DNA of 64,000 nucleotides from Thelephora terrestris (taxonomy: Eukaryota > Basidiomycota > Agaricomycetes > Thelephorales > Thelephoraceae). Shown piece after piece: positions 45,554-57,198 of this stretch. Location: the NCBI GenBank assembly GCA_015956445.1, contig WIUZ02000001.1:2356001-2420000 (forward strand). The letters run 5' to 3'. The first letter of the stretch is position 1, and every line of letters begins with the position of its first letter. The translations under genes and the position numbers were made by a program. The notes under the pieces are model-generated. The model ran no database searches. It was not told where the DNA came from and saw only the letters and a list, made by a program, of their open reading frames with translations.

Positions 45554-46510
45554 GGTGGCACGAAAGAAAGAGGAGTTGTTACTGGGGAAAGGGGAGTGAG
45601 TATCCTCGGAATGGCACTCTGAGCATGAGTCTAAATTACGTAACCAATACCCCAATAAGATCGAGGTGTATGGTTGAGACAGGAGGATAATTCTTGGTCC
45701 ATCCCTACTTAAATGTCTCCGCGTTCTCAAAAAAAGAAACGATCCCCTGCCCAGGAAGCCCAAACACGCTGGATGCAAGGGTTTCGCCACAATCATCGCT
45801 CACCGGGCGAGGGGGACGCATTCCAATTCGCGAATCCGTCATCCGATGCCCGTAGCAAACAGGAGTTGGTGCGCGAGCTAGATGAGGCAAAGAGAAGCAA
45901 CCAGGTCTGTGGACAGCGAGATGCGGGAGAAAGGGGTCAGGGAGGATCTGGAGAAGACGAAGGCAACGTTGAAGAGTCTTGAGACGGCCACTCAAATCAT
46001 CTCTGATCAAGGAGAATCAGGTCCTGCGCGAAGAACTTGGAAAAACGGTGAGGGAAAATACGGAGTTCAAGGAGGTCTAGCATCTTACTGTCAGGTTCAG
46101 TACACACGCTCTGCGGGGGTCGCACAAGGTCCATCCACACGGGGTGAAATGGGCTCTCTGATAGCCTCAATGAAGATGGGATAAGTACCTTAGCATGTTC
46201 AAGGGCGCTTGTTTTGGTGTGGACAAATATGTACACACAAAATACAGTTGTCACAGTCTGACCACGACCCGACCTCGACCTCAGTCTCCAGTGCAAGATC
46301 TGTGAAAGTCTCTGCTGAAGCGCTGATATGGCAAATCAATATCTGCAGTGCGATGCCGCCAAGCTTGTCACGCGTTCCTGTAACTACGTTAGGGGAACAT
46401 GACATCACCTTCCATGGAGCTTGGGTGTCATCGCAGACTTGGCTGGCTAAGGATCCTGAACAGTCCTCACCTCCCTCCTCCATCTTTGCCGGTCACCACC
46501 AACACAAGAG
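45554..46510. other. Intergenic region with coiled-coil fragments
   Basis: Between the hypothetical gene and the DUF1774 gene. Coiled-coil coding fragments occupy 45713-46075 on the + strand (separate entry). The remaining 430 bp hold no gene that I can support and should include the DUF1774 promoter. Confidence 0.5.
45713..46075 (+). pseudogene. Coiled-coil frame broken across three phases
   Basis: An ATG at 45713 opens MSPRSQKKKRSPAQEAQTR and continues to RSKQELVRELDEAKRSNQ. Coiled-coil sequence then continues in the next frame from about 45908 (VDSEMREKGVREDLEKTKAT) and in the third frame from about 46009 (KENQVLREELGKTVRENTE) to a stop at 46075. No splice pair of workable size joins the segments. 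This is either a decaying host gene, an unfinished model, or two sequencing indels. The heptad pattern in all three pieces argues that they once formed one reading frame. Confidence 0.45.
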
Positions 46511-47698
46511 ATGCAAACCAACCTACCCATTGATACTTCTGACCCCCGTGTCAGAGACTATCTCACCCTCGTCAGGTGTGGATCTATTCCTGATCAGCCA
46601 GAGTCGAAGTTGACAAAAGTTATCTAGGTTACAGGTGTTGACACCGCTATCCCTGGCTGCAAATATTGTCACCATTCTAATTTGCAGCATCGTGGTTAAC
46701 CCTTCCATTCGTGAGCTCTTTCGCCAATTTGTTTCCTAGATGAATATTCAAACTCCCAGGCAGGCGAGGTCGAACAAAAATATCCCTCCTCGATTTCGCC
46801 ACATCCATGGCTTATTGCCATATACATCCTTCTCCTATATGTAGGACAATTGGGCTACTGCCTTCTTCTTGTCCTCGCGCAGAAGCAACAAACAAAGGTA
46901 ACTGCCCGTAGAGTGACATCTTTTGCCACGTCCCCTCACTCGACACCACAGGAGACGATTATCAAAGGAGTAGGTTACCCCTTGGTACTCGCAAACTTCG
47001 TAATGGCTGCGTGGGCTATAACTTGGGTATGCTCACCCTGATTTCTGAAGCATTTGGCTTACGCCTACATTCGCAAGGTTTTCGAGTGGTTCATTGCTTC
47101 GACAATCCTCCTCGGTATCCTCGTCGTGCTACTCATATATCCAAACGTGGCGATCCTGACAACACACCCACCGGAGCTTAAGAAACGACCGTTCGACGTT
47201 GCTTTCATCCATGCCCCCCTCCGCTTCTTTTTGGTCCTGCCCTTAACTGTCATGTTCCCGTACTCGCTTTTGTGCGTGAAATAGGGTTAGATGAGATATT
47301 TCCTAACGATTTTCCTCTAGTGTGACGTTGGGTTTGACCTGGAAACCCAACCACCCAGAACATTCCACTGACGATCAGTGGATCGGCTTTGGTGTTATGT
47401 TTGCGGCAAACCTCATCGGTTTGATCGTAATCTTGGCTCGAAGGGATTTCGTCTGGTGTGTTGCCTCAGTGTGGATTAACGTCGCAATCTGGTCCACAGG
47501 CACAAAACCACGCCCCATCCTCGTAAGTGCACACTTCATATAGAACAGGCTGTTACAAACCGTGCGCTGTAGATCCTCGGAATCCTATTCATGGTGTTGC
47601 ATCCCATTGCTCTTGCAGGTGTCCTATGGTGGAGACAGCAGATGGGGAGGCGTGAGGGTAGAATCAGACTTTCTGAGAACGACACGCCTGAAGCTTGA
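46511..47698 (+). CDS. DUF1774-like multi-pass membrane protein
   Basis: Seven exons (46511-46575, 46628-46710, 46740-46897, 46952-47026, 47051-47271, 47321-47522, 47573-47698) join in phase to give 309 residues. About seven hydrophobic segments are visible, among them LTPLSLAANIVTILICSIVV, PWLIAIYILLLYVGQLGYCL, LVLANFVMAAWAITW, FIASTILLGILVVLLIYP, LRFFLVLPLTVMFPYSLFV, WIGFGVMFAANLIGLIVILA and ILGILFMVLHPIALAGVLWW. The pattern fits the fungal DUF1774 family, function unknown. The intron between exons 2 and 3 would be only 29 nt, so that junction is the weakest part. Exon 5 is preceded by a 24-nt gap, also unusually small. Confidence 0.65.
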
Positions 47699-47940
47699 TC
47701 TACGGGCCGCTCACATTTTTGTCGGTATCTATCTGTGAAATAGTGTAATTGTCGTCGTCGATGTAGCTATTTGTCCTCCACATGCTTGCGGATTTTGTGC
47801 CTGCATCAGAAGCCGTGTTTCGGTGCTTCATCCAGTCCGATCATTTGCATCCACCTGGGCCACAACCTGGCTCCTTCCAACCCACACGCGACGAGCAGTC
47901 GGTCACACCTTCCTGGGGCCAAAAACATCTTCGCAGGTCA

Positions 47941-50900
47941 ATGTCGGACCAAAAGGCACCCAAGACCATTGAACTTGATCTCCTCAATGAAGTTGTAACG
48001 ATCGAACTTGACGAACTTGAGGAAGACGCGACCAATCTCATTCTCGTATTAAATGAGAGTGAATGCAAGGTTTGGGTATGGACAAAGTTGGCCCAAGAGT
48101 ATTGGCAACGAGGGTACCATGACGAGGCCGAGAAGATTGCTCTTGCCGCAATCACGAGTGAGTAATGTCCTCGATTGTGCACGCGAACCTCTTGTAACCT
48201 CTCATGACTTTTGTAGAACTTTCACCCTCAGACCCTGGTTCATTGGCACCGATACACTCTTTCCTGGCGAATGTGCATATCTCTAAGGCGCGGCAGGCAC
48301 CCAAACTCATCCTGCCCAATCCTCGTACGGGTTTCCCGTGTCATGTGTCTTTCTTGTGATGCCGAACATAGCTAGGTCAGGACGATGTGACGTCCCACAA
48401 GACGAGGGAGGAACATTACAAGGAAGCGGCGATGTGTATCAACGCCAGTGACAGCGCACTGCGGCAAAGTGAGAGTGGTGGTGGAATACTATTCCTTCTT
48501 GCACGAGGTATTTTGGCGTTCGTCTCCTCGAGTGTCTCATTGCTTAATGGTGTAGGTATTCACCAGATGGCAACCCGAAGCATGGAGGATGCTCTTCGAA
48601 GTTTCGATGCTGTCCTATCTACCCATCCCACGAACGTTATCGCGCTTCTGGGGAAGGTATGTACTATCCGCGGTTTCAATGGCGTCACAGACCCTGGAGT
48701 CTACGTTTACTTGGACAGGCTCGCATTCTATATGCCCGTCGACAATACACCCAAGCTCTTAAACTCTTCCAAGATGTCCTTCAGTACAACCCGGAATGTA
48801 AACCAGATCCAAGAATTGGCATTGGACTGTGCTTTTGGGCTCTGGAGCAGAAATCCAGAGCAAAGGCTGCCTGGCAACGGAGTTTGGAAGTGGTAAGAAA
48901 CCACCCCTTCGCTCCTTGATATGAACTCACTTCTTGAATTGACCCAGAACCCTAACAATTCTTCTGCTCAACTTCTGCTTGGTCTGGAAGCCATCAACAC
49001 CAGTAAGAACGAAAAGCTGGCAGAGGATGAGCGGCGATCGGCTTTCGTGAGCGGTACGAAGCTGATTGAACTAGCGTTCAAAACAAATCAGAAGAATTCT
49101 GCCACTGCCAACGTTTTATGTGAACTATTCCTTCGGAAAGGAAATCACTCCCGAGTATGCAAAATGCAGACGCGTTGAATCTGATGTCCAGTGCTGAAGT
49201 TTGAACAGGCGATGAAACTCGCGGAGCGGACGATTCAGTTTGCGGACACTCTTACCGTCTTGACTGATGGGTACATCAAGGCTGGCAGGGTCAGCCACGC
49301 CGAGGGGTCTATCCTCGACGCCACGCGACATTTCACGGAAGCAACGAAGGCCCCGGTCGTGAATGCGATAGCCGCTATCGGATTGGCTCAGATACAGCTG
49401 AAAGCCGGTAAGACCCTTGCTGGTAGACGAACGCTGGTTTAAGTTCAAATGTCCCTTGTAGACGAAATTCCTGCTGCTATCCATACATTGGACTCCCTCC
49501 TTCAATCTCCTAGCAGCCAGAATTCTGTCGAAGCCACAGCGATGCTTGCCTCGTTGCGAGCGCACCCGCGGCCCGGGGTCTCCTCATCTGAGATTGCAAA
49601 GGAGAAGGAGCGCGCACGGGAACTATTCGAGAAGGTCATCAAGGAGCTTCATTTGCCAGAGGACAATGCTCGTGCTTCCACCTCGACAAATGGGGCGGGC
49701 CCTTCACGGCCGAATAAGTCTGCACGTAACCTTGCGGAGGACGTGGATATGCACGTGGAGATCGCGAAGCTCTGGCAAGATGACAACATTGACATCGTTA
49801 AACGCGCGGTACAGGAGACGTTGCGGATCAATGAAGCTGTGCACAGGGTCGAGCCCAAGTTGGTGAACAATCTGGGGGTGTTGGACCATTTGGAGGGTAA
49901 CCTTGCGCAGGCACAAGCAGCCTATGAGCGAGCGCTTACGAGTAACACCGCTGCTGCTTTGCCTGATAGCGATGCTATCTCCACGACCATCTTATATAAT
50001 CTGGCCAGGGTATACGAGAGCCAAGGCGAACTCGACCGTGCCCAGGAGGCTTACGAGAAATTACTTTCCCACCACCCAGAATACGTCGATGGTGAGTGTG
50101 TCGTTTCCTGGTTCCCTGTGGAGTTTTGACTTGCCCACAGCCAAGATTCGTTTGGCCGATCTTGCCGCCACACTAAATAACGGCAACGAGGCACACGAGC
50201 TTCTCAAACAAGCCTTAGCTTCCCAACCAACCAATCTCAATGTTCGGGCTTTCTACACTCGCTTCCTGATTCAGTCGAACCTCCACAAGCACGCAAAGGA
50301 TTTTGTATTTGCTACGCTGAAGGATCATGACAAGCATGATGTCTACTCACTCTGTGCCTCTGGATGGATCATGTATCACCAGGCGCGAGAGAACAGGGAC
50401 GCCAAGCAGATCGAAGAGCGGAAACGTGGATTCCAGAGATCAGCGGAATTCTACGAGAAGGCTCTGCAACTCGACCCTTTGTGCGCTGTTGCTGCGCAAG
50501 GACTGGCCATCAGCATCGCAGAGGATGCGTTGGGTGCTATGGGCGGTGCTCTTTCTCAGACTCCTGTCACCGGAACGGACGAGGTTCTAAAGCGGTATAA
50601 TAACGCCAGGGACGCTCTCGAGGTTTTCTCGAAGATCAAGGAGTCACTCAACGATGGCAGCGTTTACGTCAACATGGGGCATTGTTATTTTGCCAGGGAG
50701 GAATACGACAGGGCGATTGAGAGTGTGAGTAATCTGCTCTATGACCGATCTACATCCTGAAATTACCCTCCTCCACAGTATGAGACCGCTTCCAGTCGGT
50801 TCTATCACGGCCAAAATGGATCACTTCTGATGTGTCTGTGTCGGTCGCATTATGCCAAAGCCACCAAGGACCAATCGTATACCGAAATGAATCTGGCCCT

Positions 50901-51991
50901 GTCGTGCGCCCAAAAGGTTCCGTCATCTTTCTTATGGAAAATGAGCTGTTCTATTGACTGACAACCACGGTCAGGCGTTGCATATAGCTCCCCACGATAA
51001 GGCAGTGTTGTACAACATCGCGATGATGATGCAGAAAGCGGCTGAGATGATGTTCGCCATACAGCCTGCTAAGCGCCAGATTGCGGATCTGGAGAGTGCC
51101 ATAGAACAGGGCGCTAAGGCTCAGAGGTTCGTCGCCTTCTTAAACTCTCACGGTTGTCCAAAAGTAACAATTGAGAAACAGGCTATTCACTTCTTTGGCT
51201 GCTGACGAATCTACTTCCCTTCCTTACGACAAGAACATAGCGGATCAGAGGCGGAAATATGGAGATAACATGATGAAGAAGGCCGACGAACACCTCCAGG
51301 CGCAGCGGCAGTACGATACCGAGAAAGCGGAAAAGTTGGCTTATGCGAAGAAGCTGAGACAGGAAGAGAAGGATAAACAAGAAGCCTTGGAGGTTCGCAT
51401 CCTACCCTCCACTCTGCGTGCGCATAATTAACCATTTGCACTTCCAGAGGGAAGAAGAAAGGAAGCGACGGGAGGGTGCAGAGGTCCTTGCTGCGGAACG
51501 CAGGAAGGCTCGGGAAACGGCCCTGGAGTGGACCAAGGACATCAAGGTGGACAGCGACGAAGAGAAGGAGAAGAAACCGAAGAAACAACGGCGAGTCAAG
51601 CCGGAGGCTGGCAGCGGGAACGAAGGAGAATCTGAGCCTCCGAAGAAAAAGAGGCGAAGCAAGCTGAAAAAGATGGGCGGTGATTCTGGAAGCGAGAGAG
51701 AGGGTTTGTTCACTGATGAAGAGGAAGGAGGGGCGACCGACTCAAAGCCTGCCAAGAAGGTTCGTCTCTCCCTGGGATTCGAGCGCACTACGACTAAACG
51801 TTTGTTTTCCCAGCGGACATCGAAGAAACGGGTGATCCGCGATGACGACGACGGGGAGCAAGCCTCTGCTCCCGCCCGGAAGAAACAATAGTGAGCCGTT
51901 TCATCGCCCTCTCGTTATCTTTGGCGGTGCTCACGCATTTTACAGCAAAAGTAAAGAACTCATCTCGGATTCAGACGAAGAGATGGAGTGA
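47941..51991 (+). CDS. CTR9: Paf1 complex subunit Ctr9
   Basis: About fifteen exons. The N-terminus, IELDLLNEVVTIELDELEED then WVWTKLAQEYWQRGYHDEAE, matches Ctr9. Tandem TPR helices follow (ALRSFDAVLSTHPTNVIALLGK, ALKLFQDVLQYNPECKPDPRI, NNLGVLDHLEGNLAQAQAAYERAL, ARVYESQGELDRAQEAYEKL, AEFYEKALQLDPLCAVAAQGLA, INMGHCYF-like). After residue ~900 comes a charged tail: KKADEHLQAQRQYDTEKAEK, REEERKRREGAE, KPKKQRRVKPE, ending KSKELISDSDEEME. The Paf1 complex travels with RNA polymerase II and promotes H2B ubiquitination and elongation. The final intron (donor at 51891) replaces an apparent stop after KKQ with the conserved acidic end. Confidence 0.93.
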
Positions 51992-52806
51992 CCATCTTGT
52001 CATGCTAGTCGTCCATACTACACACACGTTACACAGGTACACCGCACTAATGCTAAAAGCTTTTCATGGGATCATCTTACGTATCCCTCGTCTCGGAACT
52101 CGATCTCTTGTGGACCGGTGGAGTCTATCCCGTTTAACTCACTTTTTGTTCGGGAAAAGTCCGTACGCGGACGGAGGGGAAAAAGTTCAAGAGATCTAAG
52201 GATTGGAATCTTCCCCACGATGGGAAGTGTTCAGGGTGATTTGATCAACCCTCGCGGAATTACACACGCTGGACGTTATTGGGTAACCAAGTTGGGCTCG
52301 CCGGCCACTGTGGCCCTGGCGGAGTTTCTTGCCCTGAGTGACAGCTGTTAGCAGCTGGTTTAGCTTGTTTGTTTAGCTGCGGGTAAAGTGGTTCCGAATC
52401 TCAACTGCGCACTTAACGTTTGACAGCCACCGGAGAAAGATTCTTCCAATGCCCGCGGCATTCGTGTCGAAGGTTTGGAGCCGACGGTAGAAGGAAGCAG
52501 AGAGAGTGGAATCGCCAAGGACAAAGCACGATGGCCCACGAGTATCCTAAGCGACGCAGGTCGCTCCGAATTCCTGAGGTTCGAGATTCGATTACAATGA
52601 TGTGCGCTGTGCAGATGATGTAGATAATTTCAAAGTTCGGCCAGACCATCACCGGTATCAAATCCAATAGGACGAGACAGTGATAGGGGATGGCTGATTG
52701 CGTCCGCGTTGCTCCACGGGTACGATATAAAGTTCACGGGAAGCATCCTACACACTGGTAACGAAGTAATTACAAAGAATCTAGTATTTCCTCTCACCGT
52801 CGTCCC
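51992..52806. other. Convergent gap CTR9 / Nudix gene
   Basis: 815 bp between facing stops. Short open frames exist, but none shows a domain or codon pattern I trust. I see no repeat or RNA gene. Confidence 0.5.
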
Positions 52807-53754
52807 TCATTCTTGTCGTTCCCCTCTCTGCTGGGTATCTGTCGCACGAACGTTTTCATCGACTTCTACGCTGCGCAGCCATTCGTTGAATGCCACTGCG
52901 AGTACCGTTCTCTCGATTTCACTGAGCAGCTGGTGTGCAATCTCGGGGGTTACTAGATGGCTGACGTACCCAGCCTCGTCGGGCATTCCGGTTCCGAGTT
53001 CGCGAACCTATTCAGATGGATCTTGAAAACTCCAGGATCAACGCGACCTAAAGCTGGCTCACCGCGTCCGGTCCGATCTGGCACACGTACCAGAAGGTCA
53101 AATATTCGCCGGGGGGTCTGTTCCGGCGGCCGAGATAAGAAGTCATGACGACGTATAGCGGTTCCGCGTGTCTCTGTCCATACGCCAGACGTGATTCAAC
53201 CGGAGCGTTTGTCCAGTGGTAGAGCGGGAGGAATTCACATCGGTAGCCGGACTGGTGATCGCGGGTCAGAGCGCGATTGGGAGACTCAAGGAGATGAGAA
53301 CACGAACTTCCTCGTAGGCCTCCCTTAATGCTGCGTGCTCGATAGATTCTCCAAGGTCTTTTCTGCCCTTTGGCAGGAACCAGCGATCACCATCCTGGAC
53401 GACGACTACTTTCCCGGACGAAGGTTGTATGATGACCACTCCAGCTCCGAGCATGAAGTTTTCGCTGACGAACATGCGGGTCTGGAACGGGCCTTGGGTT
53501 GAATGCGGAGAGTACGGTGACACCACAGCCCGTTGGTGATTAGATGAGCGTGGCTGAGTAGGGTTCTGCCGAGATTGGGATTGGGATTGGGATTGAGATT
53601 GGGAACTCTGTCGGTAGCCCACGGGGGATTGGCTTTGAGGGCTGCCTGAACTCCTGTCTGGAACAGTTCCAGTAGATCCATCATGTGCGACTGGAATACT
53701 GGAGGAGTTGGGTGGTCTGTCCATCGGACGCCAGAGATTACGAAATAGGTTCAT
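52807..53754 (-). CDS. Nudix hydrolase with Gln/Ser-repeat N-terminus
   Basis: Three exons (53754-53308, 53251-53063, 53007-52807) encode 278 residues. The Nudix box GRKDLGESIEHAALREAYEE fits Gx5Ex7REUxEE, with the downstream Gly provided by SGYR after intron 1; WFLPKGRK precedes it. Such enzymes cleave nucleoside-diphosphate-linked metabolites or diphosphoinositol phosphates using Mg; the substrate is not clear. The N-terminal 95 residues are disordered, with an alternating QSQSQSQSQSQS run. The C-terminal helix SEIERTVLAVAFNEWLRSV closes the domain. Start is the ATG at 53754 (MNLFRNLWRP). Confidence 0.88.
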
Positions 53755-54004
53755 GGAGAGGTGCAATCAAATTATACTCTCCTCGTGGTGTTCTCCTAGT
53801 GGGCGGCATGGAGTTTCGCTTTCATCCGGACGCTGAGGGGTTGACCGAAGAAACTGAGACAAGAAGAGCGTAGAGCTGAGGCAAGATCACACACAAGGGA
53901 CTGTGAGATGACGTCAAATGACACGACCAGCTGGTTGGAGATGATTCAAAAGCCAAGGTGTTTTCAAGACCATCGAGGCTCAGATACACCAGGCCACCAT
54001 CACG

Positions 54005-55507
54005 ATGCCTGTCGATCAGGATTTCTCCTCCGTCCCCGTCTTGGACTATGCCCTCACTAAAGATCCTGCAACTCGCTCCGAGTTCCTAGATCAGCTCAGA
54101 GACGCCCTCATAAATGTCGGCTTTATGTATTTATCCAATCCCCCGGTTTCGCAAGATGACATCCGACTGGTCATCGAATATGCTCCCAAACTGTTCACGC
54201 TTCCTCAGGAGAAGAAAGACAAACTCCTGATGAGGAACAATCTCCATTTCTTGGGGTATACCAAGATCGGCGCGGAGTATACTAAGGGGAAAGTCGACCA
54301 GAGGGAGCAGTACGACTTCGCTACCTCCTATGAATGCCGGTGGACACCTGGGGACCCCGAGTACCTCAAGCTGTGGGGACCCGCTCAAGTGAGCGTCGCT
54401 AGCCTTGGAAGTCCCGCTCTGACTTGTGTCATTTAAGTGGCACGACGAGGAAGATCTTCCTGGATTTAAAGAGGGTTTCCTGCGATTCCTTGGGCAGTGC
54501 GAAGAATTGAGCTACCAGTTCATTGATTTTGTAGCGGAGGCACTGGGGCTCAAGAAGGATGCATTGAGAATATTCTTTGATTCGGTCATGCAACACCGCG
54601 CCAAGGTACGTGCACGCGTCCAGATCTGACTCTTGGGCGGATATTAACAATTTCGTAGGTGGTAAAGTATCCACCCGTCAGCGAAGTGGATTCAAACCAA
54701 GGCGTCGGCCCGCACTTCGATTCTGGCTTTTTGACGTTTGTGTGTTTGCGATCTGACCTTCCTGGCCAGCGTTCATGCTGACGGTTGGATCACGCGTGCA
54801 GTTACTGCAGGCGTCATCAAACAATGGGCTTCAAGTCCAAAACCTTTCAGGCCGATGGATTGACGTGTCACCCATTCCTGGAACTTTCGTTGTTAATATC
54901 GGCAAAGGTGAGGATGTTTGTTCCATACTTGTGTATCTCCGTGGCCAGCCTTTGGACGTTCTGCCTTGCAGCACTGGAGATGGTCACCAATGGACTGACA
55001 CGCGCAACGTCCCACCGGGTGCTCTCGCCCCCGACCGGATCAACGCCCCGATATTCGATCCCGTTTTTCCAGAACATCAGGCAAGATCTACGGCTGAAAG
55101 AGATTCTTTTGAAATGTACGTACACGCTCGGTTGTAGCTAAGCGACCTCGCAAACTCAGGTCAATGGAGTTCCGTCAGAAGTATTAGCGTTGAGAGATAA
55201 GCGAGGCTCTGTCGGTGCGAGGGACTGTGAGCGTTGCGTGCCCTTGACATCGCCTGTGCCGACCGAACTACTTACCTTGACAGCGGTCAACTACACGGAA
55301 TATGGAGATGAAGATACAGGATATGTGTCTTTGATTGGGCGTATAAAGTGAGCTGATCTCCGTTGAATTGCCGACGTCCAGATTTCTCTGACACGCAGCC
55401 CTTGTAGGAGCCATCCGGACGTGGCTGAGCGACATTATCCTGAGCTGTTTCGCAAATTCTTCCCACAGGGAATAAAAGCGAATGGCGGGTCGAATAGCGG
55501 CTACTAA
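54005..55507 (+). CDS. 2-oxoglutarate/Fe(II) dioxygenase (IPNS-like)
   Basis: Seven exons (54005-54388, 54438-54605, 54659-54739, 54802-54907, 54972-55115, 55170-55347, 55408-55507) encode 386 residues. The DIOX_N half starts PVLDYALTKDPATRSEFLDQLRDALINVGFMYL. The metal triad is His and Asp in GPHFDSGFLTF and His in ATSHRVLSPP; Arg in TGSTPRYSIPFF would bind 2-oxoglutarate. IDVSPIPGTFVVNIG is typical of the fungal isopenicillin-N-synthase-like group. Substrate unknown; relatives hydroxylate gibberellins, thymine or small metabolites. Intron 5 must end at GGAG (55169) to give LLKFPSEVLALRDKRG. Confidence 0.92.
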
Positions 55508-55804
55508 GCTCATTTCGGGTCTTGCCTTGTTTGGAATCTTCCTCAATCGGGAAAATGTTAGTTGCGTGTTTGTACATGTTTATAAATGAACGCTTTTGGA
55601 AATTACTTGTGACATTACTCATCAAAAGGTCTTTCTCCCTTCTCCACGACCGACAAACCTCCCTCTCCCCCTCACTCACGGTTGACCGGTAACCCTCCAC
55701 CCCGCCCCCACACCAATCCACCTCATTGTCTGCCCCACCCGCGAGGCCGCCCACTCTTTTATTTCTTGCCCAATAATTCACAACTTTTGTAACAACTTGT
55801 CGGA

Positions 55805-57198
55805 ATGGGTTGTGTACAGTCCTCAGCCGTCGACAGCGAGGCCAAAGCCAGTCAGCTTTCTCACTTCTACTCTTTCCCCGAACACTCGGACTTATGCTTT
55901 CCGTGATATCGCAGGAAATGATGAGATCGAGAGCCAGCTCAAAAAAGACCGTATGATGGCCAAAAACGAGATTAAGATGCTTCTGCTCGGAGCTGGAGAG
56001 TCTGGCAAGGTGGTAGCCCCTGCTTTCATTGCCCGGGTTCGTACTAACCCGCTTTTGCAGTCCACCGTTCTCAAACAGATGAAGTTGATCCACCACGGTG
56101 GCTACAACGATCAGGAGCGAGAGTCGTACAAGGAAATCATCTACTCAAATACTATCCAATCTATGAGGTACGAGTTTGCATCACTCCCTGTCTCTCAATT
56201 CCTTACTGATTTGATTACAGGGCTATTCTGGAAGCGCTTCCTCACCTCGATATCCAACTTTCACCCCAGAATGACGCCCGCCGTTCAGTGGTCCTCTCTC
56301 TCCCGGGTCAAATAGAGGGCGATGTCCTCCCAAGAGACGTTAGTGATGCCGTACGCGGTCTCTGGAAGGATTCCGGCATAAAGGAGGCTGTTTCCAGGTC
56401 GAGAGAGTTCCAGCTCAACGACTCCGCTATCTACTACTTCAACTCAATCGACCGCATGTCATCTCCTGGCTACACGCCCACCGACCAGGATATTCTGCGA
56501 TCCCGTGTCAAGACGACTGGTATCACCGAGACGACTTTCAAGGTTGGCGAACTCACATACAAGCTGTTTGATGTTGGTGGTCAACGGTCGGAGCGTAAGA
56601 AATGGATTCACTGTTTTGAGAATGTCACCGCCCTGGTGTTCTTGGTCAGTCTGAGCGAGTACGACCAAATGTTGTATGAAGATGAGAGTGTTGTAAGTCC
56701 CGAACTCTGCATTCTCAGCAGTGGAGCGACCTAATGATGTGCATTTCTAGAACCGCATGCAAGAAGCGTTGACACTTTTCGATTCAATTTGTAACTCACG
56801 TTGGTTCGTGAAGACCTCAATCGTAAGTTTGGTTCGTTTGATCGCTCTTTTCAACCCCTCACCTTTTTTCTAGATCTTGTTCTTGAACAAGATTGACTTG
56901 TTCATGGAGAAACTCCCTCGCTCACCGCTAGGAGATTACTTCCCCGACTTTACTGGTGGTCATAACTACGACGCTGCTTGCGACTACCTTCTGCAACGAT
57001 TCGTTTCCCTCAACCAGAGCGCCGCGACGAAGCAGATCTATGCCCACTACACTTGCGCAACAGATACCCAACAGATCAAGTGTAAGACTTCGCCTCCCTT
57101 GACATCAATCCCCTCTCACGCCTCTCTCTGCAGTCGTGTTGAGTGCCATTCAAGATATTCTGTTACAACTGCACCTGCGCGAATGTGGCCTTCTGTGA
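55805..57198 (+). CDS. Heterotrimeric G-protein alpha subunit
   Basis: Seven exons (55805-55850, 55915-56009, 56061-56167, 56221-56692, 56751-56822, 56874-57081, 57134-57198) encode 354 residues. The N-terminus [20 protein letters not shown] carries the N-myristoylation Gly2 and palmitoylation Cys3 signal. [18 protein letters not shown] is the P-loop; switch I has RSRVKTTGI, switch [19 protein letters not shown], then FLNKIDLF (NKxD) and [12 protein letters not shown]. It ends in ECGLL, with the Cys four residues from the end that pertussis toxin modifies in Gi proteins. This is fungal group I-like (Gpa1/GPA class), linked to nutrient or pheromone receptors. Confidence 0.97.

Noticed and set aside
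45554-45796. Upstream in-frame start for the 350-residue hypothetical gene
   Set aside because: It would overlap the start of the opposing coiled-coil fragments, and the added 81 residues show no conserved character.
51889-51891. Stop codon after KKQ as the end of CTR9
   Set aside because: Splicing from the GT at 51891 adds the acidic KSKELISDSDEEME end expected of Ctr9; the early stop is inside the donor site.
53213-53275. tRNA-like A box (GTCCAGTGGTAGAGC) followed by a hairpin
   Set aside because: It lies inside exon 2 and the adjoining intron of the Nudix gene on the other strand; the B box is wrong and no acceptor stem forms.
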